Source: a virus
Length of the DNA: 64,000 bases
Strand: one strand, 5' to 3'
IMG/VR virus record: IMGVR_UViG_3300030328_002122
Location: 81,195-145,194 of that record
Shown: positions 34,518 to 41,210 of the stretch, one piece after another
Numbering within the stretch: position 1 is the stretch's first letter
Layout: each line of letters opens with the position of its first letter
The notes under the pieces: generated by a model
Database searches by the model: none
What the model was told of the DNA's origin: nothing
What the model saw: only the letters and a program-made list of their open reading frames with translations
Translations under genes and position numbers: made by a program

Positions 34518-35224
34518 TGGCTAAAGCAAAAGATATTAGAATTGATGATATGATTTCTGTATCGCCAGTTGGTGATAATCAAAAGAAAGTATTTGAACAT
34601 TATAAAAAAGGAAAGAATATGTTTCTCTATGGTGCAGCTGGTACAGGAAAAACATTTATTTCTTTATATCTTGCATTACAGGAATGTCTAAGAAATGATA
34701 CTAAGTATGATACAGTTTATCTAGTTCGTAGTGCAGTTCCTACAAGAGAAATAGGTTTTTTACCAGGCGATGAAGAAGATAAAACTGCGTTGTTTCAAGT
34801 ACCATATCAGAATATGGTGAGGTTTATATTCTCACAACCAAATGAACACGCATTTTCTTTATTGTATGATAGATTAAAAGGTCAACAAAGTTTGATGTTT
34901 CTGACTACATCTTTTCTACGAGGTATAACATTAGATAATGCAATTATTATTGTAGATGAGTGCCAGAACCTAAATTTTCACGAGCTAGACACTATTATGA
35001 CAAGAGTTGGACAAGATAGTAAGATAATGTTCTGTGGTGATTTCTTTCAGACAGATTTACAAAAACCTTCAGAGAAAGAAGGATTAAAATACTTTATGTC
35101 CATCATATCTAAAATGAGTAGTTTTTCTACAGTAGAATTTAACTTAGGGGATATAGTTCGTTCTGGTCTAGTAAAAGAATATCTTATTAGTAAGATTAAA
35201 ACAGGCCAGGAAAAAAATGAGTGA
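34517..35224 (+). CDS. phoH: PhoH-like ATPase
   Basis: 235 residues with Walker A GAAGTGKT, Walker B IIIVDECQN and the PhoH segment VRSAVPTREIGFLPGD. PhoH proteins are P-loop NTPases, in bacteria part of the phosphate-starvation regulon and linked to RNA metabolism. This gene is widespread in marine phages and used as a marker. Its actual role in infection is unsettled. Here the same phage also carries a Na/Pi cotransporter-like gene. Confidence 0.92.
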   Translation: MAKAKDIRIDDMISVSPVGDNQKKVFEHYKKGKNMFLYGAAGTGKTFISLYLALQECLRNDTKYDTVYLVRSAVPTREIGFLPGDEEDKTALFQVPYQNMVRFIFSQPNEHAFSLLYDRLKGQQSLMFLTTSFLRGITLDNAIIIVDECQNLNFHELDTIMTRVGQDSKIMFCGDFFQTDLQKPSEKEGLKYFMSIISKMSSFSTVEFNLGDIVRSGLVKEYLISKIKTGQEKNE

Positions 35225-35354
35225 TGAGGATATAAAAGATTTTATTGATTATTTTGGAGAAGATAATATACCATCGCCAGAAAATTATCCAAGAAAATTT
35301 GCATGGTTAATGAGGTGGTACAAAGTAGTGGTAAGGAATAGAGAAAATGGGTAA
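35217..35354 (+). CDS. Very small conserved phage protein
   Basis: 45 residues (MSDEDIKDFIDYFGEDNIPS...) ending in a basic aromatic segment (KFAWLMRWYKVVVRNR). It overlaps phoH by 8 bases and the next gene by 8 bases. A similar small protein follows phoH in T4-like cyanophages. Function unknown. Confidence 0.6.
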   Translation: MSDEDIKDFIDYFGEDNIPSPENYPRKFAWLMRWYKVVVRNRENG

Positions 35355-35607
35355 AAAGAAAAAAAGAGATAAACAAACTTCTAAAGGTGAAAGACGAAGT
35401 GTTTCTAAAAGTATTACCAAGTCTTTACGTATAGATTTTATAGAATCTGGTCAGAGGGTGGTACGCCAAGCAGAAGCTTTTCGTAAGGGTAAAAAGGTTA
35501 TGGTAACAATGCCTAACCCTAATAAATCTGAAACAAATAGACCTTTTATTCGTGTACCAGCTACAGAAGTTTGGAAAAGAATTTCTTTAAAACCATTGAC
35601 AATGTAA
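35347..35607 (+). CDS. Small basic conserved protein
   Basis: 86 residues starting MGKKKKRDKQTSKGERRSVS, strongly basic, followed by a short beta-like part (MVTMPNPNKSETNRPFIRVP). Possibly RNA or ribosome binding given its charge, but no family is recognised. A sigma70 promoter for the next gene begins inside its 3' end. Confidence 0.6.
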   Translation: MGKKKKRDKQTSKGERRSVSKSITKSLRIDFIESGQRVVRQAEAFRKGKKVMVTMPNPNKSETNRPFIRVPATEVWKRISLKPLTM

Positions 35608-35624
35608 GTTATATTTGATATATT
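35596..35624 (+). promoter_or_regulatory. Sigma70 promoter
   Basis: TTGACA at 35596-35601, 17-base spacer, TATATT at 35619-35624. No TGATTCG element. The start would be about 20 bases upstream of the nuclease ATG at 35655. Confidence 0.6.
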
Positions 35625-35654
35625 GATTTAAATTAATTATAGAATGGAAATATT

Positions 35655-36365
35655 ATGTTTATACACGAGTCGGTAGATATACCAGAGGTATCTACAAAAA
35701 ACGTCAATCGAAAAAGATTTTATGTGACACCAGAAGGTGGATTATATCCATCTATTACTACAGTACTTTCTCTTAGAAAGAAACAAGGTCTTTCAGAATG
35801 GAGAAAACGAGTCGGTGATGATGTTGCAAATTATATTGCAAGAACGGCTGCAAATCGTGGAACGAAAGTTCACCAGATGTGTGAGGATTTTCTAAACAAT
35901 AAAGAAGTAACTAAAGACAATAGAGATTTTTTACCATATTGTTTATTCACACAAATCAAAGATGTTATCAAAACAAATATAAATAATATATATGCACAAG
36001 AATGTGGATTATGGAGTGATAAATACAAAGTTGCAGGCCGAGTAGATTGCATTGCAGAGTATAACAACATTCCATCTATAATTGATTTTAAAACTTCCAA
36101 ATCAGAAAGAAAAGATGATTGGAACTTAGAGTATTATATACAAGCATCTGCATATGCAGAGATGTTTGAGGAAAGAACAGGAAAACCAATAGAGCAAATT
36201 GTTATTCTTGTGGTTACAGAAGATGGTCATGTTCAAGAGTTTATTAGAAAGAAACATGAGTATTTACCTATGCTTGTTGAAGTTATTGATGAATTTGTAA
36301 TGCAATGGGAAAGAGAAGAAAATGCAAAAAATAATTCTAATAATAACATTTCTGTTAACGCTTAA
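35655..36365 (+). CDS. PD-(D/E)XK exonuclease (RecB-like)
   Basis: 236 residues. Nuclease motifs are visible in order: GTKVHQMCEDFL, VAGRVDCIAEYNNIPSIIDF with the catalytic Asp, the DFKTS Lys, and EYYIQASAYAEMFEE with the QxxxY motif. This is the RecB/Cas4-like exonuclease family found in T4-like cyanophages. It likely processes DNA ends in recombination or degrades host DNA. The C-terminus is disordered (KNNSNNNISVNA) because the next gene overlaps it. Confidence 0.85.
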   Translation: MFIHESVDIPEVSTKNVNRKRFYVTPEGGLYPSITTVLSLRKKQGLSEWRKRVGDDVANYIARTAANRGTKVHQMCEDFLNNKEVTKDNRDFLPYCLFTQIKDVIKTNINNIYAQECGLWSDKYKVAGRVDCIAEYNNIPSIIDFKTSKSERKDDWNLEYYIQASAYAEMFEERTGKPIEQIVILVVTEDGHVQEFIRKKHEYLPMLVEVIDEFVMQWEREENAKNNSNNNISVNA

Positions 36366-36678
36366 TATCTATAGTGTAAATGCACAACCCACTACTGGTT
36401 GGGTAATGAAACCAACTCAATGTGGTAATGCAGATGTTGTTATAGAAGGTCTGAAATCAGCAGGAGAAGATCCTTTTGTTTGGATGAATGGTCGTTCTAT
36501 GAGTGTAGAAGGTATATTTCTAGATACCAGATTTGTTTTAGCTATGAACACAAAAACACTTGATTGGACTCTTTTAGAGTTTACTAGAGATAATAAATTT
36601 GCGTGTGTACTAGGATCTGGTAATGGAACAATTAATATGAATACAGAAATAAATAAGAAAAAAGGTGTTGACTTATAA
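36322..36678 (+). CDS. Secreted hypothetical protein
   Basis: 118 residues with a signal peptide (MQKIILIITFLLTLNIYSVN, cleavage about AQ). The mature part has two Cys (QCGNADVV, FACVLG) that could form a disulfide and a beta-rich pattern (WTLLEFTRDNKFACVLGSG). It overlaps the exonuclease gene by 44 bases. Similar small secreted proteins are frequent in marine phages; a periplasmic role such as exclusion is speculative. Confidence 0.6.
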   Translation: MQKIILIITFLLTLNIYSVNAQPTTGWVMKPTQCGNADVVIEGLKSAGEDPFVWMNGRSMSVEGIFLDTRFVLAMNTKTLDWTLLEFTRDNKFACVLGSGNGTINMNTEINKKKGVDL

Positions 36679-36698
36679 TATTCTATATGTTATAAATA
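36668..36698 (+). promoter_or_regulatory. Hybrid early/late promoter for the tmRNA
   Basis: TTGACT at 36668-36673 with a 17-base spacer leads to TATAAATA at 36691-36698, which is at once a sigma70 -10 box (TATAAA) and the T4 late consensus. It sits inside the end of the secreted-protein gene. The same design occurs at gp32 (39441). Confidence 0.65.
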
Positions 36699-36703
36699 AG
36701 GTA

Positions 36704-37100
36704 CAGTTTGTTGATACGAATTGATGTTTGGATAGGACTTGGGGGCAGTACCCAACGCCTCCACCATAGACACACTAGGTTTTGGTATATCAATTGATAT
36801 ATAACCATACCTTTGTACACAATGGTTAACATCATCTGATCGGAAGGTAGGATCAGCTAGTGTGTCTTTGATGGGGGCGAAATAGGATCGACTAACAAAT
36901 GAATATGAGAGTAGAACTGTCGCATGACCTCGTTATCGGTCAAAACAAATAAGTGCAAACAATAATTTTGCGCCTGTAGATTTCGCCATAGCGGCTTAAT
37001 CGTACTGAGTTTTGGTGGTGTACTTGGAAACAGAAACACCACTACATGAATAGGGTCACTACTTAATAGGTGCGTGTGGAGTCATGGTTAACTCCATTTC
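36704..37100 (+). ncRNA. ssrA: Circularly permuted two-piece tmRNA gene
   Basis: The acceptor piece comes first: T-arm TTGGG-GGCAGTA-CCCAA (36739-36755), acceptor strand CGCCTCC (36756-36762), A, CCA (36764-36766). About 105 bases later the 5' piece starts with GGGGGCG (36873-36879), which pairs with CGCCTCC, then AAATAGGATCGAC as in tmRNA D-like arms. The tag frame starts at resume codon GCA (36955) and reads ANNNFAPVDFAIAA with stop at 36997-36999. A GTGGTGT/ACACCAC helix follows, and a hairpin at 37077-37096. This order is the permuted form known from Alphaproteobacteria. It should rescue stalled ribosomes and tag products for proteolysis. Outer ends approximate. Confidence 0.9.
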
Positions 37101-37136
37101 AACAAAACACAACATGACAATAAAGGAGTCTTTGTG

Positions 37137-37370
37137 ATGAATCTAGAAGAAGTTGTAAAAATTACACCAAAGAAATTTGCATTACAGATTGAAGAAATCG
37201 TTAAATGTGGTGGTGTAACTTATATGGATGCTATTCTAGATTATTGCGAAAAGAATAATATGGAGCCAGATACAGTTGCTCCATTGATTTCTAAACCTCT
37301 GAAAGAGAAGTTAGAGGCAGATGCAAGGGAATTAAACTTTTTACCAAGAGTTGCAACATTACCTATTTAA
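37137..37370 (+). CDS. 33: Late transcription coactivator (T4 gp33-like)
   Basis: 77 residues from the ATG at 37137 with SD AAAGGAG; a GTG one codon earlier is not needed. The sequence TPKKFALQIEEIV, YMDAILDYCEKN and PLISKPLKEKLEADARELNF matches cyanophage gp33. In T4, gp33 bridges gp55-RNA polymerase to the sliding clamp and activates late promoters, consistent with the TATAAATA boxes in this window. gp55 and gp45 are not in the window. Confidence 0.8.
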   Translation: MNLEEVVKITPKKFALQIEEIVKCGGVTYMDAILDYCEKNNMEPDTVAPLISKPLKEKLEADARELNFLPRVATLPI

Positions 37371-37372
37371 TT

Positions 37373-37948
37373 ATGGAATCGTGGGAAGCCTATCAGATGT
37401 ATCTAGGTCTTAAATTACACTTTACAAGTGACTATGATTACAGACGATATGGTGGTAAAACATCTGCCTCTAAATCATCTTTCTTGAAAAGAAAAGACAG
37501 GAATTTCTTTTCAAGAGTTGTAAGAAAATATGAAGGTAAAGAATTAGATTTTTTTATATCTAATTTTATTAAGCAACCGAAAGGTTATATTGGAGATTTT
37601 AAGGAAGAAAATTTTATAGAGTGGTCTAAAAATCAACAATCGTTGACATATAACTTTATTAAAGATATGTCACATTTAGTTTCTCAAGAAAGTTTTGATA
37701 ACATATTTAAATGCGAGTCTGGTAAACATCCAACTCTTGTCAAATCTTATCTTGCAAAAAGAATTAGTTTAGAAACTATGGTGATATTACAAAGTTTAGT
37801 CAACTACATGGAACAGTTTAATAGGGATTTAAAACAAGACTTAATATGGCCAGACATAAGAAGAATGGTTACGAAATATAGTTCGTTTTTATCTTTTGAT
37901 AAACATAAATGCAAAATAAAACTTCTAGAATTACTAAAGGAGATATGA
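37373..37948 (+). CDS. 59: Helicase loader (T4 gp59-like)
   Basis: 191 residues. WEAYQMYLGLKLHFTSDYDY and the following RYGGKTSASKSSF match the N-terminal domain of gp59, and ELDFFISNFIKQPKGYIGDF is also typical. gp59 loads the gp41 helicase on gp32-coated forked DNA. It is two bases after gp33 and close to gp32, as in T4-like phages. Clear assignment. Confidence 0.88.
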   Translation: MESWEAYQMYLGLKLHFTSDYDYRRYGGKTSASKSSFLKRKDRNFFSRVVRKYEGKELDFFISNFIKQPKGYIGDFKEENFIEWSKNQQSLTYNFIKDMSHLVSQESFDNIFKCESGKHPTLVKSYLAKRISLETMVILQSLVNYMEQFNRDLKQDLIWPDIRRMVTKYSSFLSFDKHKCKIKLLELLKEI

Positions 37949-38157
37949 TCGTGGAAAAAGAAATGCACTCTAATAATAAAAGTAAACTTGTTAGAGAAAG
38001 AGATTTTTATCGTGCTAAAATGAGTGAATTAAAAAATAAGATAAAAGCTCTTGAATATGATAATGCAGAATTAATTAAACGTGATCAAGTTTTATCTAAG
38101 AGAATGGAAGAAATAACTTCCTTGAGATCACTTAAACAAAAGAAAAGGGTTAATTGA
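37945..38157 (+). CDS. Small coiled-coil protein
   Basis: 70 residues from the ATG at 37945, overlapping the gp59 stop (ATGA) with SD AAAGGAG. Charged heptads (MSELKNKIKALEYDNAELIK) predict a coiled coil and the end is basic (LKQKKRVN). Function unknown. Confidence 0.6.
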   Translation: MIVEKEMHSNNKSKLVRERDFYRAKMSELKNKIKALEYDNAELIKRDQVLSKRMEEITSLRSLKQKKRVN

Positions 38158-38167
38158 GGATTTATAA

Positions 38168-38365
38168 ATGGATAAATTATTTGTACTTGTAGTTTCATTA
38201 TGGGGTAATAATGGATCTGATTGGGTTTATATAGGCAATCAATATGTTCTAAATGAACCTATGCCTAAAGAAAGATGTATTGAAATGGCCGATTTAGATA
38301 ATTGGTCGTGGTGGGAAACCAACGAATATTACACAGTACAGTTAAGTTGTGAAGAGGCGAAATAA
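38168..38365 (+). CDS. Small hypothetical protein with hydrophobic start
   Basis: 65 residues (MDKLFVLVVSLWGNNGSDWV...), Trp-rich with two Cys (ERCIEMAD and QLSCEEAK). The layout resembles the protein at 53303, suggesting a family of short proteins with a hydrophobic N-terminus and paired Cys that may be exported. SD AGGATTTATA. Function unknown. Confidence 0.55.
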   Translation: MDKLFVLVVSLWGNNGSDWVYIGNQYVLNEPMPKERCIEMADLDNWSWWETNEYYTVQLSCEEAK

Positions 38366-38368
38366 AGT

Positions 38369-39109
38369 ATGGTGACCAAAATACAAGGAATAAATAACTT
38401 GACACCAAACGCAAAATTAGTGTCGTATTCGACACCAACTAAAAATTTTTCAGAGGAAGGATTGAAAGATGTACAAGATCTCATTTCGTACTGTGCTCGT
38501 GTTTCCAATCCATCAAACCAATTTAACAAAGCGACAGCGCAAAAACTTATCATATATCTCATTAAACACAAACACTGGTCGCCATTGGAGATGGCTAGCG
38601 CTTGCATAGAGATAGAAACTACAAGAGATATCGCACACCAAATTGTAAGACATAGAAGTTTTTCATTTCAAGAGTTTAGTCAAAGATATGCAAATCCAGA
38701 TGAGATGGGTGATGCATTTACTATACGTGAGTGTAGATTACAAGACAGTACTAATAGACAAAATTCTATAGAAATAGAAAATGATCCATCATTACAATTG
38801 GATCAATCAAGACAAGAACTTATAACCGAATGGCAACGCAGACAACATGGTATTATTAACCAATCTAAAGAAGTTTATGATTGGGCTATAAAAAATGGTA
38901 TTGCAAAAGAACAAGCTCGTGTAGTATTACCAGAGGGTTTAACTAAGAGTAGAATACTTATGAATGGAACACTAAGATCATGGGTACATTATATAGAGTT
39001 AAGAACTGCAAAGGGTACACAGAAAGAACATATGCAAATTGCAGAAGGTTGTGCAATTGAAATTTCAAAAATATTTCCAATGATGGAGAATTTAAATGGA
39101 AAGAGATGA
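38369..39109 (+). CDS. thyX: Flavin-dependent thymidylate synthase
   Basis: 246 residues. The ThyX signature RHRSFSFQEFSQRY (RHRxxSxxxxSxR) is intact; HWSPLEMASACIEIETTRDI and ARVVLPEGLTKSRILMNGTL are further family segments. It makes dTMP from dUMP with FAD, NADPH and methylenetetrahydrofolate. With NrdJ and the deoxynucleotidase it supports dNTP supply. Full length. High confidence. Confidence 0.93.
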   Translation: MVTKIQGINNLTPNAKLVSYSTPTKNFSEEGLKDVQDLISYCARVSNPSNQFNKATAQKLIIYLIKHKHWSPLEMASACIEIETTRDIAHQIVRHRSFSFQEFSQRYANPDEMGDAFTIRECRLQDSTNRQNSIEIENDPSLQLDQSRQELITEWQRRQHGIINQSKEVYDWAIKNGIAKEQARVVLPEGLTKSRILMNGTLRSWVHYIELRTAKGTQKEHMQIAEGCAIEISKIFPMMENLNGKR

Positions 39110-39434
39110 ATACACTAGACTTAGATTAAGTCTTAAAAAGATCAAAGAAGAAGTTTCGCATATAGAACAAACTATAGAAAATATAAAAATTCGTAAGATA
39201 ACAGAAGGATTGACTTATGCAGAATGGGCTGCAAATCAAGCTAAAGAAGAACAAAAAAAGTCAATTCAAGAAGCTCTTGTAGAACACGAAGAAAAAGAGT
39301 TTGAAAAATGGTTTGAGGAAGAACATAATCAAAAATTTGACAAGTTGACTTTTCAACAATCAAAAGATATTGGTATCAAGTTTAGTGGTACATACGAAGA
39401 TGATAAACCACCATTACACGAAAAAGATAACTAA
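39096..39434 (+). CDS. Helical acidic hypothetical protein
   Basis: 112 residues, highly charged and helical (LSLKKIKEEVSHIEQTIENI, ALVEHEEKEFEKWFEEEHNQ), overlapping thyX by 14 bases. Coiled coil is likely in residues 8-32. Function unknown. The gp32 promoter begins directly after its stop. Confidence 0.6.
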   Translation: MERDEYTRLRLSLKKIKEEVSHIEQTIENIKIRKITEGLTYAEWAANQAKEEQKKSIQEALVEHEEKEFEKWFEEEHNQKFDKLTFQQSKDIGIKFSGTYEDDKPPLHEKDN

Positions 39435-39440
39435 AATATA

Positions 39441-39471
39441 TTGACAATTGATTGTGTAAATGATATAAATA
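39441..39471 (+). promoter_or_regulatory. Hybrid early/late promoter for gp32
   Basis: TTGACA at 39441-39446, 17-base spacer, then TATAAATA at 39464-39471, serving as both sigma70 -10 (TATAAA) and T4 late box. gp32 is needed in both phases in T4. The leader before the ATG is about 65 bases. Confidence 0.7.
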
Positions 39472-39541
39472 GAGTTATATATTATGAATCAAGTGAAATA
39501 TTTAAACATACGAAAAACATATATTAACATAGGAGAATAAT

Positions 39542-40432
39542 ATGTCTATTTCAGCACTTAGAAACCAGAGTAGTCTGGACAAATTACTTGCACAAGTCCA
39601 AAAGGACGAAACCCCAACCACAGATAAAAAATCTTATGTAGATGAAAGGCTTTGGAAACCACAAGTTGACAAAGCTGGAAATGGTTATGCAGTTATAAGA
39701 TTTTTACCAGCGTCTAAGGATGAGGAAATGCCTTGGGTTCGTGTTTGGAATCATGCGTTTCAAGGGCCTACTGGTCAATGGTATATAGAGAACTCTCTTA
39801 CTACTGTTAATCAGAAAGATCCAGTTTCAGAGTATAACACACAGTTATGGAACTCTGGTGTTGAGAGTGATAAAGAAATCGCTCGTAAACAAAAACGCAA
39901 ATTACAATACTACTCAAACATTTATGTAGTAAGTGATAGTGTAAATCCTAGTAATCAAGGTAAAGTATTTCTTTTCAGATATGGAAAGAAAATATTTGAC
40001 AAACTTAGTGAAGCGATGCAGCCTGCATTTGAAGATGAAACTCCTATCAATCCATTTGATTTGTGGGAAGGTGCAAATTTCAAATTGAAAATTCGTAAGG
40101 TTGATGGTTATTGGAACTATGATAAATCAGAATTTGATAAACCATCTAAACTAAACGATAGTGATGATGAGATGGAAAAGATCTGGAATACACAGTATTC
40201 ATTAAAAGATTTTAATGCACCATCTAATTTCAAATCTTATGATGAGTTGAAGACTCGTCTTGATGCTGTTCTTACAGGCTCTGTAACTACTGGTAAGTCT
40301 GCAGCTCAAATGGTTGAGGAAGATAGTACAGATTTTAAACCAACATTTAAATCTGAACCAGCTCCAGAAATTGCATCAACAAATGAAGATGATGATGCAA
40401 TGAACTATTTTGAGAAACTTGCTAACGAATAA
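39542..40432 (+). CDS. 32: Single-stranded DNA binding protein (T4 gp32-like)
   Basis: 296 residues. The N-terminus MSISALRNQSSLDKLLAQVQ, the core FLPASKDEEMPWVRVWNHAF and an acidic C-terminal tail ending DDDAMNYFEKLANE match the gp32 plan (cooperativity arm, OB core, acidic interaction tail). T4 gp32 binds zinc through three Cys and one His; here the corresponding region (WYIENSLTTVNQKDPVSEYN) has no Cys, as I recall for marine relatives. Binds ssDNA in replication, recombination and repair. SD AGGAGAATA; a strong terminator follows. Confidence 0.92.
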   Translation: MSISALRNQSSLDKLLAQVQKDETPTTDKKSYVDERLWKPQVDKAGNGYAVIRFLPASKDEEMPWVRVWNHAFQGPTGQWYIENSLTTVNQKDPVSEYNTQLWNSGVESDKEIARKQKRKLQYYSNIYVVSDSVNPSNQGKVFLFRYGKKIFDKLSEAMQPAFEDETPINPFDLWEGANFKLKIRKVDGYWNYDKSEFDKPSKLNDSDDEMEKIWNTQYSLKDFNAPSNFKSYDELKTRLDAVLTGSVTTGKSAAQMVEEDSTDFKPTFKSEPAPEIASTNEDDDAMNYFEKLANE

Positions 40433-40463
40433 TTCGTTATCAAAACATTTTATATAATGTGAC

Positions 40464-40497
40464 AAAAAGTCAGAGATATTCTCTCTGACTTTTTTTT
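40464..40497 (+). terminator. Rho-independent terminator after gp32
   Basis: AAAAAGTCAGAGA pairs with TCTCTGACTTTTT around a TATTC loop and is followed by a T run. One of the strongest hairpins in the window. Confidence 0.88.
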
Positions 40498-40552
40498 ATG
40501 AAATCTTTAATTTTTTTATGGGGGTTTCATAATATAATTCCTTTCACTCTTT

Positions 40553-40580
40553 TTTTATAATATTAATTTTATAATATTAA
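40553..40580. repeat. Tandem 14-base A/T repeat in the gp32 downstream spacer
   Basis: TTTTATAATATTAA occurs twice in direct tandem (40553-40566 and 40567-40580). The roughly 295-base gap from 40433 to 40726 otherwise holds the terminator, a TATGAAA/TTTCATA hairpin near 40497-40530 and a late promoter box. I see no gene in it. Confidence 0.7.
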
Positions 40581-40693
40581 TATAATCACTTATAGATCAA
40601 TTGGTAATGGGTGGCTAGAAAAAACTCCACTTAACCAACAAAACTATTATTTCATAAAATGATGAATATTAATGTCACCACAAAGTCTGGTTT

Positions 40694-40701
40694 TATAAAT
40701 A
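40694..40701 (+). promoter_or_regulatory. T4-type late promoter box
   Basis: TATAAATA 25 bases upstream of the ATG at 40727, with SD GGGAGAGAGA between. No -35 partner was found, consistent with a pure late promoter. Confidence 0.65.
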
Positions 40702-40726
40702 GTATTGAGATCTAGTGGGAGAGAGA

Positions 40727-41209
40727 ATGGTAGATCCAGTTACAGCGATTGCAGCCGCAACGACAGCTTTCAATGCGATTAAAAAAGGTTTTCAGTTTGG
40801 ACGAGATGTAGAATCTATGTCTGGAGATCTTGGTCGCTGGATGGGCGCTGTTAGTGATATTGACAAAGCTGACCAATATGCTAAAAAACCACCATTGTTC
40901 AAAAAACTGTTCAATGCTGGATCAGTAGAAGAAGAGGCATTAAACGCATTTATGGCGAAGAAAAAAGCTCAAGATATGAGAGATGAGTTGAAAAACATAA
41001 TTGTTTTTTCAAGAGGCCCTAACGCATGGAATGAACTATTAAAAACTGAAGCAGATATCAGAAAGAAAAGACAACAAGCAATTTATGCACAACAAGAATT
41101 AAGAAGAAAAATTCTTGAAATAGTTGCAGTTGTAGTTATATTGGGAATTGCCACTACTGCAATGGGTTTACTAATTTATGCAGCTGGTGTAAAAAGAGGT
41201 CTTTGGTAG
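40727..41209 (+). CDS. Conserved T4-like phage membrane-anchored protein
   Basis: 160 residues from the ATG at 40727 (SD GGGAGAGAG). A helical start (MVDPVTAIAAATTAFNAIKK), charged middle and one C-terminal transmembrane helix (ILEIVAVVVILGIATTAMGL). Conserved in T4-like cyanophages near tail genes, presumably virion associated. It ends one base from the convergent stop of the tape-measure-like gene, with no terminator between. Confidence 0.7.
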   Translation: MVDPVTAIAAATTAFNAIKKGFQFGRDVESMSGDLGRWMGAVSDIDKADQYAKKPPLFKKLFNAGSVEEEALNAFMAKKKAQDMRDELKNIIVFSRGPNAWNELLKTEADIRKKRQQAIYAQQELRRKILEIVAVVVILGIATTAMGLLIYAAGVKRGLW

Positions 41210-41210
41210 A

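Noticed and set aside
36857-37042. Minus-strand ORF across the tmRNA
   Set aside because: The region is explained by tmRNA structure; the ORF lacks an SD and protein-like features.
40600-40680. tRNA-like sequence downstream of gp32 (GATCAATTGGTAATGGG...)
   Set aside because: It resembles a D-arm, but no acceptor stem, anticodon arm or T-arm could be paired.
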